A stretch of 64,000 nt of DNA from contig NZ_PZKN01000014.1 in assembly GCF_003046795.1 (NCBI RefSeq), positions 32,213 to 96,212 on the forward strand, written 5' to 3'. The DNA comes from Desulfonatronum sp. SC1. Its GTDB lineage: Bacteria; Desulfobacterota; Desulfovibrionia; Desulfovibrionales; Desulfonatronaceae. Shown here piece by piece: positions 54,075 to 61,730 of this stretch. A program made the position numbers and the translations under genes. The notes under the pieces are model-generated. The model had not been told where the DNA came from, did not search any database, and was given only the letters and a program-made list of their open reading frames with translations. The first letter of the stretch is position 1. Each line of letters opens with the position of its first letter.

Positions 54075-55355
54075 TTAACTGGGCCGCAAAACGCCGCGGA
54101 CAAGAACAAGGACGATCAGGCCGGTCATGGCCGAGGCCGCCGCGATGGCGGAGAAGCCGAAGGCCACGTATAACCAGCCTGCAAGGGCGCTGCCCGCGGC
54201 GTAGCCGAAATTTTCAAAGGTCGCGGACAGGCTGAGGTAGCGGCCCAGTTCTCCGGCGGGAACCAGTTCGGTTTGCAGAGCCCGGAAGGCACTGCCCCGG
54301 GCCGCGGCGCAGCCCATGATCAGAGGGAAGAGCATGAACGCCCCACCGGGCCAGTGGGTCAACAACGGACTGACAAGCATGAACAGCCCCGCACCCAGGG
54401 AGCCGAAGACGATCAGGCCGTAACGCCCGATCCGGTCCGAGAGTCGTCCCAGGAGTACGCTGCTGATGACCACGGCTACTCCACCGGCGGAAAAGACCCA
54501 GGCCACCTGCTGACTGGTCATGGACAAAACTTGCTCCATCCACAGGGGAAAGAACGGAATGAACAAGCCCATGCCTCCGAAGAGGCAGACCCCCACCCCG
54601 CATCCGGCAAGCAACCGGGGTGAAGCCAGGTGTCGGCGCATGTCCCTGAACATAGTCGGCCAGGAGATGGACGGGGTGGGCGGCAGGGCCGGCATCCAGC
54701 GCCAAGCCAGCCAGGCCGCTCCGGCCATGAGCAGCCCCAGCGCGACGAAGGGCAGGCGGTCGTCCATGGCCCCGGACAGGAATGCCCCGGCCGGGACACC
54801 GACGATCTGCCCGGCGGCGAAGCCGCTGATGATCCAACCCGTGGCCCATCCTCGATGAGACGGAGGGATGTAGTCGCCCACCGCGGCCAGGGTCCCGGTG
54901 GTCAGAGCCCCTCCCACGGCCCCGGCCAGTATCCGCATCAGAAGCATGGCCGAATAGGAGTAGGCCCACCAATGGGCGAAGAGCACCAGGGCCATCAAGG
55001 CGCTGGCCAGCATCAACAATCGCTTGCGGCCGAGCCGGTCGGAGACCGGCCCCCAGGCCAGGGTGCAGACGCCCAGGGAGATTGCGTATCCGGAAATCAA
55101 CCAGCCCAGGTGGACCTCCGGAACGTCCAGGCGGACGCTGATCCGGGGCAAGAGCGGAGCCACGATCATGAATTGGCTCCAGGTGGCGAAAAGCAGTACC
55201 CACAGGACCGCGAGGATTTTTCTAGAGGAGGCCGGGTCGTAGGGAGGCGACGGCTCAACAGGGCCGTCCGTGCTTTTTTTGGGGAGGCTCCGTGAGGGAT
55301 TCTTCTCGATAACTCGTGCGGGAAGCGGGACGGAAGAGTCGCTGACGGGTGACAT
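54075..55355 (-). CDS. MFS-family transporter (multidrug/metabolite efflux type)
   Basis: This 426-residue protein has twelve predicted helices. The MFS loop 2-3 motif is GPVSDRLGRKRLLMLAS and a second copy GRLSDRIGRYGLIVFG sits between helices 8 and 9. The motif C-like GALTTGTLAAVGDYIPPSHRG in helix 5 is typical of drug:H+ antiporters. The cytoplasmic N-terminus is long (about 45 residues). It is separated from the CoA ligase by about 200 bases on the same strand. The substrate is unknown. Confidence 0.85.
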   Translation of the reverse strand: MSPVSDSSVPLPARVIEKNPSRSLPKKSTDGPVEPSPPYDPASSRKILAVLWVLLFATWSQFMIVAPLLPRISVRLDVPEVHLGWLISGYAISLGVCTLAWGPVSDRLGRKRLLMLASALMALVLFAHWWAYSYSAMLLMRILAGAVGGALTTGTLAAVGDYIPPSHRGWATGWIISGFAAGQIVGVPAGAFLSGAMDDRLPFVALGLLMAGAAWLAWRWMPALPPTPSISWPTMFRDMRRHLASPRLLAGCGVGVCLFGGMGLFIPFFPLWMEQVLSMTSQQVAWVFSAGGVAVVISSVLLGRLSDRIGRYGLIVFGSLGAGLFMLVSPLLTHWPGGAFMLFPLIMGCAAARGSAFRALQTELVPAGELGRYLSLSATFENFGYAAGSALAGWLYVAFGFSAIAAASAMTGLIVLVLVRGVLRPS

Positions 55356-55407
55356 GAGGTGTGAGAACGGCGGTACGCCGCGAGAGCGGAAGCCTCCTAG
55401 CCGTCGG

Positions 55408-55875
55408 TTAAGAGGCTCCGGGGGCTTCGGCGCAACACCTCAGCATCTTCAGGCCATCCTCGAACAGGACTTCTATCATGTTCGGCTTGATGAACCTCTG
55501 GACGTACCCCGGACCGAAAACCGAGTGGTTGATCACGTCTCCGTCCCCAAAATCGGCGGTCATGGCGTAGGGTTTAACGTCCCCCGGAGCCGCGGAGGCA
55601 ACTTTGTTCTCCCAGAGGGCCAGAACCTCGGGGGAGGGCTTTTTGGGGGCCGCGGGTTTCTTGGCCGCTGAGGCCCTGGGCTTTTTCTCGGCCGGTGCTT
55701 TGGGCTGGGCGGCGGCCTTGGGGGGGCGGTGAGCGTGTTGCCCCCCACACACCTTGCATTGCACCTTGCCAATTTTTTCGTCGATCATGACTACAACATG
55801 GTGGTCCGTGACGGTCTTACATTTGCGGCAGGACGATTCGACCGAGCTGCCGGCCTGGATGGTTTCGGTGGTCAT
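55408..55875 (-). CDS. zinc-ribbon plus CarD/UvrD-tail-like protein
   Basis: This 155-residue protein has AAGGATCG upstream of the ATG at 55875. An N-terminal zinc ribbon (CRKCKTVTDHH then QCKVC, four cysteines) is followed by an Ala-Lys-Pro linker like a histone H1 tail (about 55-90). A C-terminal tudor-like domain has FGDGDVINHSVFGPGYVQRF, as in CarD/UvrD C-terminal segments that contact RNA polymerase or nucleic acid. It probably binds nucleic acids or transcription complexes. The long in-frame extension upstream to 56253 is not coding: it crosses two terminators. Confidence 0.75.
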   Translation of the reverse strand: MTTETIQAGSSVESSCRKCKTVTDHHVVVMIDEKIGKVQCKVCGGQHAHRPPKAAAQPKAPAEKKPRASAAKKPAAPKKPSPEVLALWENKVASAAPGDVKPYAMTADFGDGDVINHSVFGPGYVQRFIKPNMIEVLFEDGLKMLRCCAEAPGAS

Positions 55876-55931
55876 AGCGATCCTTCTGAGGGTCACGTCG
55901 CTCCGGAGAGTTCGTGACAGATGTTCCGGGT

Positions 55932-55965
55932 AAAAAAAGCCACAAGGAGCGTTTCCCCTTGTGGC
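55932..55965 (-). terminator. hairpin with T7 on the minus strand
   Basis: GCCACAAGG (55939-55947) pairs exactly with CCTTGTGGC (55957-55965), and A7 on the left becomes a T run on the minus strand. It lies upstream of the zinc-ribbon gene, so it may end the cupin transcript or act as a leader attenuator. Confidence 0.65.
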
Positions 55966-56186
55966 GCGCCAACCGTAAAATTCTATTCGTTTCCCGTGGA
56001 ACAGGCAATGGCCGCGAAAATCGTACTCGCGCTCAGCCGGTCCAACTGCTTGACAACCACTTTCCCGACCCCGCGGAAATCGTGGAATACACCTCCACCA
56101 TGCTGGTTCCGCCTCTTTGCCGAGGCCTTGGTGCTGGATACCAGCAGCTGAATTCGTCGATTCCGGATTCGGCCTCCAGGCGATCA

Positions 56187-56230
56187 ATAATAAACGGGCC
56201 GGACTTTTCAGCCCGGCCCGTTTATTTTTT
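56187..56230. terminator. strong bidirectional hairpin terminator
   Basis: The stem is 12 bp or more: TAAACGGGCCGG (56191-56202) and its complement (56213-56224). ATTTTTTTT follows on the plus strand. It begins 20 bases beyond the cupin stop codon on the minus strand. Confidence 0.75.
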
Positions 56231-56249
56231 TCACTGGCGATTGAATCCA

Positions 56250-56564
56250 TCAAATCGGCGGAGCGATGGTCACCAAGGTCCGCATGTCCGTGGTCGCCTT
56301 GATGCCGTGGGGCACGCTGATGTCGCAGACCAGGACGTCGCCGGGCTTGGCCGGGAGGGTTCCGTCCTTGGCCAGGAATTCTCCCTCGCCTTCAACGATC
56401 AGGATCGAAAGCTGACCTTCAATGTCGTGGGAATGGATGGGCAGTTGCTGTCCGGCCCTGAAGTTGAAGTTCAGAATTTTGAAGTAGGGCGAGTCATGGA
56501 CCAGAAACTTGCTCAGCCCCAGGTCGTTGAAACCATTGGCCTCGAAAAGATTGATCTTCTTCAT
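56250..56564 (-). CDS. small cupin-domain protein
   Basis: This 104-residue protein has AAGGAG before the ATG. A single cupin barrel shows PIHSHDIEGQLSIL (metal histidines and Glu of motif 1), GEGEFLAKDG, PGDVLVCDISVPHGIKA (motif 2 His). It lies 58 bases downstream of the iron-sulfur protein gene, so it probably shares its FNR/HcpR-box promoter. Related small cupins serve as metal-bound redox or stress proteins. The function is not established. Confidence 0.8.
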   Translation of the reverse strand: MKKINLFEANGFNDLGLSKFLVHDSPYFKILNFNFRAGQQLPIHSHDIEGQLSILIVEGEGEFLAKDGTLPAKPGDVLVCDISVPHGIKATTDMRTLVTIAPPI

Positions 56565-56622
56565 GACGGTACTCCTTGGTTTAGAGGTGTTTTTCTTTTG
56601 TTTCGGTCAACGCGAGCCGTTC

Positions 56623-57441
56623 TTACAAAGGTTTCATGCCCTTGAACTCCACCCTGCCCTGCTGGGCGATTTGGCCTTGGCGGGTGATTACGATTTCCTG
56701 GTATGGGATGCGTTTGCCGGAGATGATCAGGGCCTGACGGACGATTTCAGCCAACCCGGCGCAGCAGGGCACTTCCATGGACAACACGGTGATGCTGTTG
56801 ATCCCGGCCTGATTAAAGATTTCGACGAAGCGCTCGACATAGCTCTGGGCGTCGTCGAACTTGGGGCAGCCGAGCATGATCACTTTGCCGGGCAGCAGTT
56901 CCTGGTGCAGAGCCGGGTAGGCGGCCGGAGCGCAGTCCGCGGCCACCAGCAGATTCGCGCCTTTCAAAAAGGGTGCGTGCGGGGGGATCAGCCGGATCTG
57001 GACCGGCCAGTGGGTCAGGGCCGAGACCGGTTGCTCCGCGGAACGCGGACCTGGAGCGGCCGGAGACGGGCTTGGCGCGGGCTTGGCCGGGGCAAAGGTG
57101 GCCATGGCCGAGCCGGGGCATCCGCAGCCCAGGGTTGGGCCGGCTTTCGGCTTTTGGTCGGCTTGGGCTTGCTCCGCGGCCTTGAGTTCGTGCAGCCGCT
57201 CCTCCACGGCTTCCTCGTCAAACGCATCGGCCTCGCGTTTGATGACCGTGATGGCGTCCTTGGGGCAGGTTCCCAGGCAGGCGCCCAGGCCGTCGCAATA
57301 CTTCTCGGCCACCAATCTGGCCTTGCCGTCGATGATTTCAATGGCCCCTTCGGCGCAGCCGGGCACGCAGACGCCGCAGCCGTCGCACAGGTCATCGTCG
57401 ATGCGAACGATATCTCTCATTTCTCTCAGTTGCCTGGTCAT
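56623..57441 (-). CDS. 4Fe-4S ferredoxin-domain protein of the hcp neighbourhood
   Basis: This 272-residue protein has two 4Fe-4S motifs, CDGCGVCVPGC and CDGLGACLGTCPKD (residues about 19-65). A Pro/Ala-rich linker (about 110-135) is followed by a C-terminal domain with VAADCAPAAYPALHQ, IMLGCPKFDDAQ and VPCCAGL, whose cysteines could bind another cluster. It is a soluble electron carrier likely to feed hybrid-cluster protein or a similar reductase. An FNR/HcpR-type box lies at 57537-57550. The cupin gene follows in the same operon. Confidence 0.82.
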   Translation of the reverse strand: MTRQLREMRDIVRIDDDLCDGCGVCVPGCAEGAIEIIDGKARLVAEKYCDGLGACLGTCPKDAITVIKREADAFDEEAVEERLHELKAAEQAQADQKPKAGPTLGCGCPGSAMATFAPAKPAPSPSPAAPGPRSAEQPVSALTHWPVQIRLIPPHAPFLKGANLLVAADCAPAAYPALHQELLPGKVIMLGCPKFDDAQSYVERFVEIFNQAGINSITVLSMEVPCCAGLAEIVRQALIISGKRIPYQEIVITRQGQIAQQGRVEFKGMKPL

Positions 57442-57536
57442 GGTTCGGCTCTCCTTGTTGTCGCGGTTTGGCGGTCGCGCTGGGCGGGTTCACCGTGCGC
57501 GCGACTCCTTTATGCCGCATCAAGGAATCGGTTGCC

Positions 57537-57550
57537 TTGATCTGGGTCAA
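57537..57550. promoter_or_regulatory. FNR/HcpR-type box upstream of the ferredoxin-domain gene
   Basis: TTGATCTGGGTCAA lies about 100 bases before the ATG at 57441 and is the same type as the box before hcp. It fits TTGAT-N4-RTCAA, a CRP/FNR-family palindrome. Confidence 0.65.
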
Positions 57551-57588
57551 GTTTGGAAAAGAGTATTATTTTTTCTGGACCCTGGAAA

Positions 57589-57618
57589 TGAAAAAGGGGG
57601 CGTTAACCCCCTTTTTCA
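57589..57618 (-). terminator. rho-independent terminator of hcp
   Basis: A perfect 12-bp stem TGAAAAAGGGGG (57589-57600) and CCCCCTTTTTCA (57607-57618) has a 6-base loop. It begins 22 bases downstream of the hcp stop codon. Confidence 0.85.
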
Positions 57619-57639
57619 TTCAGTTCCCACGACTTCGAA

Positions 57640-59274
57640 CTAGCCGAGAATGGCCTTCAGGTCTTCGTCCGGAGTGGTGATGGGTTTGATGTTGAAGGTG
57701 TCCACCAGGACCTGGAGCACGTTGGGCGAGGTGAAGGCCGGCAGTGAGGGTCCGAGGCGGATATCCTGGATGCCCAGGTGCAGCAGGGTCAGCAGGATGG
57801 CCACGGCCTTCTGTTCGTACCAGGACAGGACCAGGGACAGGGGCAGTTCGTTCACGCCCACGCCAAAGGCCTTGGACAGGGCCACGGCCACCTGGATGGC
57901 CGAGTAGGCATCGTTGCACTGGCCCATGTCCAGCAGCCGGGGCAGGCCGTCGATGGCGCCCAGATCCTTGTCGAAAAAGCGGAACTTGCCGCAGGCCAGG
58001 GTCAGGACCACGCAGTCCGAGGGCACCTTTTCCACGAACTCGGTGTAGTAGTTACGGCCGGGCTTGGCCCCGTCGCAGCCGGCAACCAGGAAAAAGTGGC
58101 GGATCTTCTTGTTCTTGACCAGTTCGACGACCTTGTCCGCCGCGGAAAGCACCGCGTTGCGGGCAAAGCCGGTCATTACGGTCTTGCCGGGGACGTCCTC
58201 GGCAAAGCCGGGCATTTCCAGGGCCTTGGCGATCACCGGACCGAATTCGCCGTTCTTGACGTGCTGGACCCCGGGAAAGCCCACCAGACCGGTGGTGAAG
58301 ATGTTGCCCTTGTAGCTTTCCTGCGGGCGCTGGATGCAGTTGGTGGTCATCAGGATGGCCCCGGGGAAGGCGCTGAATTCCTTGTGCTGGTTCTGCCAGG
58401 CCGTGCCGTAGTGGCCATGGAAGTGCGAATAGGCCTTCAACTTGGGATAGCCGTGGGCCGGCAGCATTTCCCCGTGGGTGTAGATGTTGATGCCCTTGCC
58501 TTGGGTCTGCTTGAGCAGTTCGTCCAGATCCTTCAGGTCGTGGCCGGACACCAGGATGGCCTTGCCCTTTATCGGACCAAGGGGCACGGGCGTGGGGACC
58601 GGGTCGCCGTAGGCGCCGGTATTGGCCGCGTCCAGAATCTCCATGGTCTTCAGGTTGACCTCGCCGCAGCGCAGCACCAGTCCCAGCCAGTCTGGCAGCT
58701 CCAGATCCGTGCGGGTCATGGTGGCCATGGCCTCATGGATGAAGGCGTACACCGAGTCGTCGGTTTGGCCCAGAATCCGGGCGTGATCGGCATAGGCGGC
58801 CACACCTTTGAGTCCGAACAGCAGGGTATGCTTCAGGGAGCGCTTGTCCGGGTCGATCACCTTGTCGTTGTGCAGACCGTGCTCTTCGCCTTGGTGGACC
58901 AAGCCGTCCATGGTCGGAGCAGGCTCGAAGGTCGCTTCCGGAACATCGAATTCCGCAACGCCGCCCGCTGCCTTGACCTTGGCCCGCAGTTCCTCGCGGT
59001 AGGTGACAGCCTGTTTGATCAGGGGCACGAACCGCTCCGGATCGAAGTCCACGTTTGTCAACGTGGAAAACAGGGCCTCGCAGGCAAAAGCGTCGACATC
59101 CGCGCTCTTCACGCCCACCTTGCGGCCTTCGTGGGCCACCAGCCCCAACCCCTGCAGTGCATACACCAGCAGGTCCTGCAACGCGGCAACGTCCGGCTGT
59201 TTGCCGCACACGCCGACCTTCTCGCATCCCTGGCCCTTGGCCGTCTGTTCACACTGGTAACAAAACATCGTCAT
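57640..59274 (-). CDS. hcp: hybrid-cluster protein (hydroxylamine / NO reductase)
   Basis: This 544-residue protein starts MTMFCYQCEQTAKGQGCE. Cys5, Cys8, Cys17 and Cys23 have the C-x2-C-x8-C-x5-C spacing of the class I enzyme of strict anaerobes, binding a 4Fe-4S cluster. Later blocks HGEMLPAHGYP, TTNCIQRP, LVAGCDGAKPGRNYYTEF and LACGKFRF supply the hybrid 4Fe-2S-2O cluster ligands. It reduces NO or hydroxylamine. It is preceded by an FNR/HcpR-type box and followed by a strong terminator, so it is monocistronic. Confidence 0.96.
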   Translation of the reverse strand: MTMFCYQCEQTAKGQGCEKVGVCGKQPDVAALQDLLVYALQGLGLVAHEGRKVGVKSADVDAFACEALFSTLTNVDFDPERFVPLIKQAVTYREELRAKVKAAGGVAEFDVPEATFEPAPTMDGLVHQGEEHGLHNDKVIDPDKRSLKHTLLFGLKGVAAYADHARILGQTDDSVYAFIHEAMATMTRTDLELPDWLGLVLRCGEVNLKTMEILDAANTGAYGDPVPTPVPLGPIKGKAILVSGHDLKDLDELLKQTQGKGINIYTHGEMLPAHGYPKLKAYSHFHGHYGTAWQNQHKEFSAFPGAILMTTNCIQRPQESYKGNIFTTGLVGFPGVQHVKNGEFGPVIAKALEMPGFAEDVPGKTVMTGFARNAVLSAADKVVELVKNKKIRHFFLVAGCDGAKPGRNYYTEFVEKVPSDCVVLTLACGKFRFFDKDLGAIDGLPRLLDMGQCNDAYSAIQVAVALSKAFGVGVNELPLSLVLSWYEQKAVAILLTLLHLGIQDIRLGPSLPAFTSPNVLQVLVDTFNIKPITTPDEDLKAILG

Positions 59275-59362
59275 GACTCGCCTCCTCAGAATCTATAGGT
59301 TTGGTGAAAAGGATTTTCCGCCGAACACGGGTCCCGTTCTACCTAACTTGCAAAGCCGCGCC

Positions 59363-59376
59363 TTGATCTATGTCAA
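59363..59376. promoter_or_regulatory. FNR/HcpR-type box upstream of hcp
   Basis: TTGATCTATGTCAA lies 89-102 bases before the hcp ATG. It fits TTGAT-N4-RTCAA. HcpR regulates hcp in sulfate reducers and recognises a related palindrome; whether it binds here is inference. Confidence 0.7.
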
Positions 59377-59510
59377 AAAGCCGCAAATCCGTTTTTCTGA
59401 TGCTTTTCGGCAATGTCCGCTGTCAGTTTTTCCAGGGCGCATCTGTCTCGTTCAGTTGATGCAGATGCCCCCATGTCGACTCATGCCCCATCTCGCTGTG
59501 ATGGTTGCCG

Positions 59511-61229
59511 CTACACGAGGTCCTGCCCGCCCTTGGGCAGCGTAAAATACACGGTCGTTCCCTGCCCTTGTGCGCTTTCCACCCAGATTCGGCCCTCATG
59601 CTTCTCGATGAACTGTTTGCAGATGACCAAGCCGAGGCCGGTTCCCTTCTCGCCTTCCGTCCCAAGCTGACGCTTATCCTTGGAAATGGTGAAGAGGTTG
59701 GACAGCCTCTCCTTGTTTATGCCGATACCGCTGTCTTTCACGGTCATCTGAATAACGTCGCCTTCTTGTCGGGCCGTAACGAGAACTTCTCCGCCACGGG
59801 GCGTGAATTTCACGGCATTGAAGAGCAGGTTGCGAATGACGGTGTTGATCATCGGCTTGTCGATCATGGCCGTCATGTTATGGGGGATGTCAATGGTAAT
59901 GAAGATGCCCTTTTGATCGGCCACCCCCTGGGCCGATTTCAGGCTAATATCCGCCAATTCACGCAAATCGGACGACTTCCTTACAAACTCCAGGTTGCCT
60001 TGCTCCATGCGCGCCCATTGCATCAAGTCTTCCAAAAGCGCCATCACATTGCGCGTGCTCGTATGCAGTTCCACAGCCAGATGGGCGATCTCATGTTCCG
60101 AGAAGAGCTTGATGTCTTCGGAAAGCAGCTGGGTTGATGTCATCAGGCCGGACAAGGGGGATTTCAGGTCATGGGCGATAATGGAAAAGAGTCTGTCTTT
60201 GGCCTCATTGGATCTTCGCAGCTGCTGATTGACCTGCCTGATCATCTCCTCGGCCTGTTCGCGTTCAGCCATTTCTCTTCGTAGTTTGGCGTTGGACCTT
60301 TCAAGCTCCATCGTTCGTCGCCGAACACGATCTTCAAGTTCGTTTCGTTCAATTTGGAGGGCTTTGGACATGCTGTTGAACGTGTTGGCGAGATCGACCA
60401 GTTCCGTGCCTTTGGGCGGCGTGATCTGCTCCCCCAAGTGCGCGGGGTCCGTGGCGATGGCCTGGGCCTTGTCGCGAAGATATCCCAATGGGCTGAATAT
60501 CCAGCGTTTGTTCAGGAACACGGTCACGCAGAAAAGGCCCACGAGTACGGTCCCGAACGCAATGGCCAACTGCAAAGTGAGGTGATTGACGGATGTGTAC
60601 GCCGCTTCAAGAGGTATCCGGATGGATACGGCTGAGACGACCTCATCCTCCGTCCGGTTAAAGCTGCGCTCCGAGCCGTAGGCTTCCACGAGGCCCCGTG
60701 GGGCGAACTCCGGTTCGGAATGGCAACGGAGACATGTTGCTTCCATGGTCTCGCCGCGTTGCAAAACAGTGAAATAGGGCTCACCGTCGAAGATCCGGAT
60801 TTCAGACAACGAATGCAACCCTTCGTCCTGGTTCAGCCTTTCAATGAAATCCCGTTCCAGGACGTCGGCTTCATTAGCCGGGTGACGAGCATTGATTGCC
60901 GCTTCCTTGTAATAATAAGGAATGTCGTGCAATCCTTTAAAATACTCTTCCATTTCGCGCACGGCATATGTTGAGGACATCCACACCGGGTCGAACTGCT
61001 CGCCCAGTTCAGGTGCGTTTGCCGCGGCGAAGTCAAACAAGGTCGGTCTGAGTTGATGCGAGAAATAGGTATGCACGGCCAACCTGGAATCCAGAATCAC
61101 CTGAGCCTTGTCCTGGGCTTCGAGCAAGGCATGCTCTTTCATCCTGGCATTTACAAAGAGAATCGAGATCAAGGCGGTGACAAGAATAACTCCCCCAATC
61201 GTCGCGGCCAGGCGGGTATTTATGCTCAT
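59511..61229 (-). CDS. sensor histidine kinase with periplasmic haem-c DUF3365 sensor domain
   Basis: This 572-residue protein has helix 1 (about 9-26) and a periplasmic Tll0287/DUF3365-like domain containing a CLRCH motif (Cys166 to His170), a c-type haem attachment site. Helix 2 (about 218-240), a HAMP domain and a coiled coil (about 295-340) follow. The HisKA domain has phosphate-accepting His353 in FSIIAHDLKSPLSG. The ATPase shows NLLFNAVKFTP, DSGIGI and GTGLGL. A haem sensor suggests redox, NO or O2 input. It has no response regulator beside it. hcp lies downstream on the same strand after 236 bases. Confidence 0.88.
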   Translation of the reverse strand: MSINTRLAATIGGVILVTALISILFVNARMKEHALLEAQDKAQVILDSRLAVHTYFSHQLRPTLFDFAAANAPELGEQFDPVWMSSTYAVREMEEYFKGLHDIPYYYKEAAINARHPANEADVLERDFIERLNQDEGLHSLSEIRIFDGEPYFTVLQRGETMEATCLRCHSEPEFAPRGLVEAYGSERSFNRTEDEVVSAVSIRIPLEAAYTSVNHLTLQLAIAFGTVLVGLFCVTVFLNKRWIFSPLGYLRDKAQAIATDPAHLGEQITPPKGTELVDLANTFNSMSKALQIERNELEDRVRRRTMELERSNAKLRREMAEREQAEEMIRQVNQQLRRSNEAKDRLFSIIAHDLKSPLSGLMTSTQLLSEDIKLFSEHEIAHLAVELHTSTRNVMALLEDLMQWARMEQGNLEFVRKSSDLRELADISLKSAQGVADQKGIFITIDIPHNMTAMIDKPMINTVIRNLLFNAVKFTPRGGEVLVTARQEGDVIQMTVKDSGIGINKERLSNLFTISKDKRQLGTEGEKGTGLGLVICKQFIEKHEGRIWVESAQGQGTTVYFTLPKGGQDLV

Positions 61230-61315
61230 ATGTTCTCCTGTTATTTAGCCAAAGGCCATTCCCGGAGCTTTACGACTTTCGTCGGCAAGCGGCGCAAGCG
61301 CGTCGGGTCTGCATC

Positions 61316-61510
61316 TCAAGGGGCAGTGAAAGCGTCTTGCCCGTCGGACTCGCTACTCTCAACCCGGTTGCGCCCGCTGGCATTCGCCCGCAGCAACGCC
61401 TGATCGGCGGGTTTGAACAGCGTGTCGGCGTTATCGCCTGTGCCCATGGTCGTCAGCCACGTTGCACCAGAGCGGTTCATGGTCGCATTCAGCTTCTCGT
61501 CTGAAACCAC
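61316..61510 (-). pseudogene. degenerate GGDEF (diguanylate cyclase) C-terminal fragment
   Basis: A 64-codon frame includes ATWLTTMGTGDNADTLFKPA and DQALLRANASGRNRVES, matching the end of GGDEF domains (ADxALYxAKxxGRNRV). The GGDEF motif itself and any start region are absent. It appears to be a decayed remnant upstream of the histidine kinase. Confidence 0.6.
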
Positions 61511-61598
61511 GTTCCAGGAAATCCGTCAACACGGGAGGTAGTATCGAAGATTTGGCGCAAGCTTGTCTCGACTCTGGCCCCCGCGGCAATCCCGCATC

Positions 61599-61612
61599 TT
61601 GATCTGAATCAA
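61599..61612. promoter_or_regulatory. FNR-type box, distal, upstream of the NapH-like gene
   Basis: TTGATCTGAATCAA fits the FNR consensus TTGAT-N4-ATCAA and lies about 120 bases before the ATG at 61731. Confidence 0.6.
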
Positions 61613-61654
61613 ATTCTGTAACGTAGAAGAGCAAAATAGCATGTGCGCCGAGAA

Positions 61655-61668
61655 TTGATCCAGATCAA
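61655..61668. promoter_or_regulatory. FNR-type box, proximal, upstream of the NapH-like gene
   Basis: TTGATCCAGATCAA lies 63-76 bases before the ATG at 61731, closer to the usual activator position. With the box at 61599 it forms a double site. Confidence 0.65.
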
Positions 61669-61730
61669 GGCAGGTGCGAATATTTTCGGCCTATCGGTTG
61701 GTTTCCCTTTCATCTTGCCACGGAGCCCGC

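Noticed and set aside
55876..56253. N-terminal extension of the zinc-ribbon gene to 56253
   Set aside because: It would translate through two strong hairpin terminators, and an AAGGATCG site sits before the internal ATG at 55875.
57778..59298. 506-codon open frame antisense to hcp
   Set aside because: It is the reverse-strand shadow of a strongly conserved gene. The codons are rich in Gly/Gln/His/Val and show no domain.
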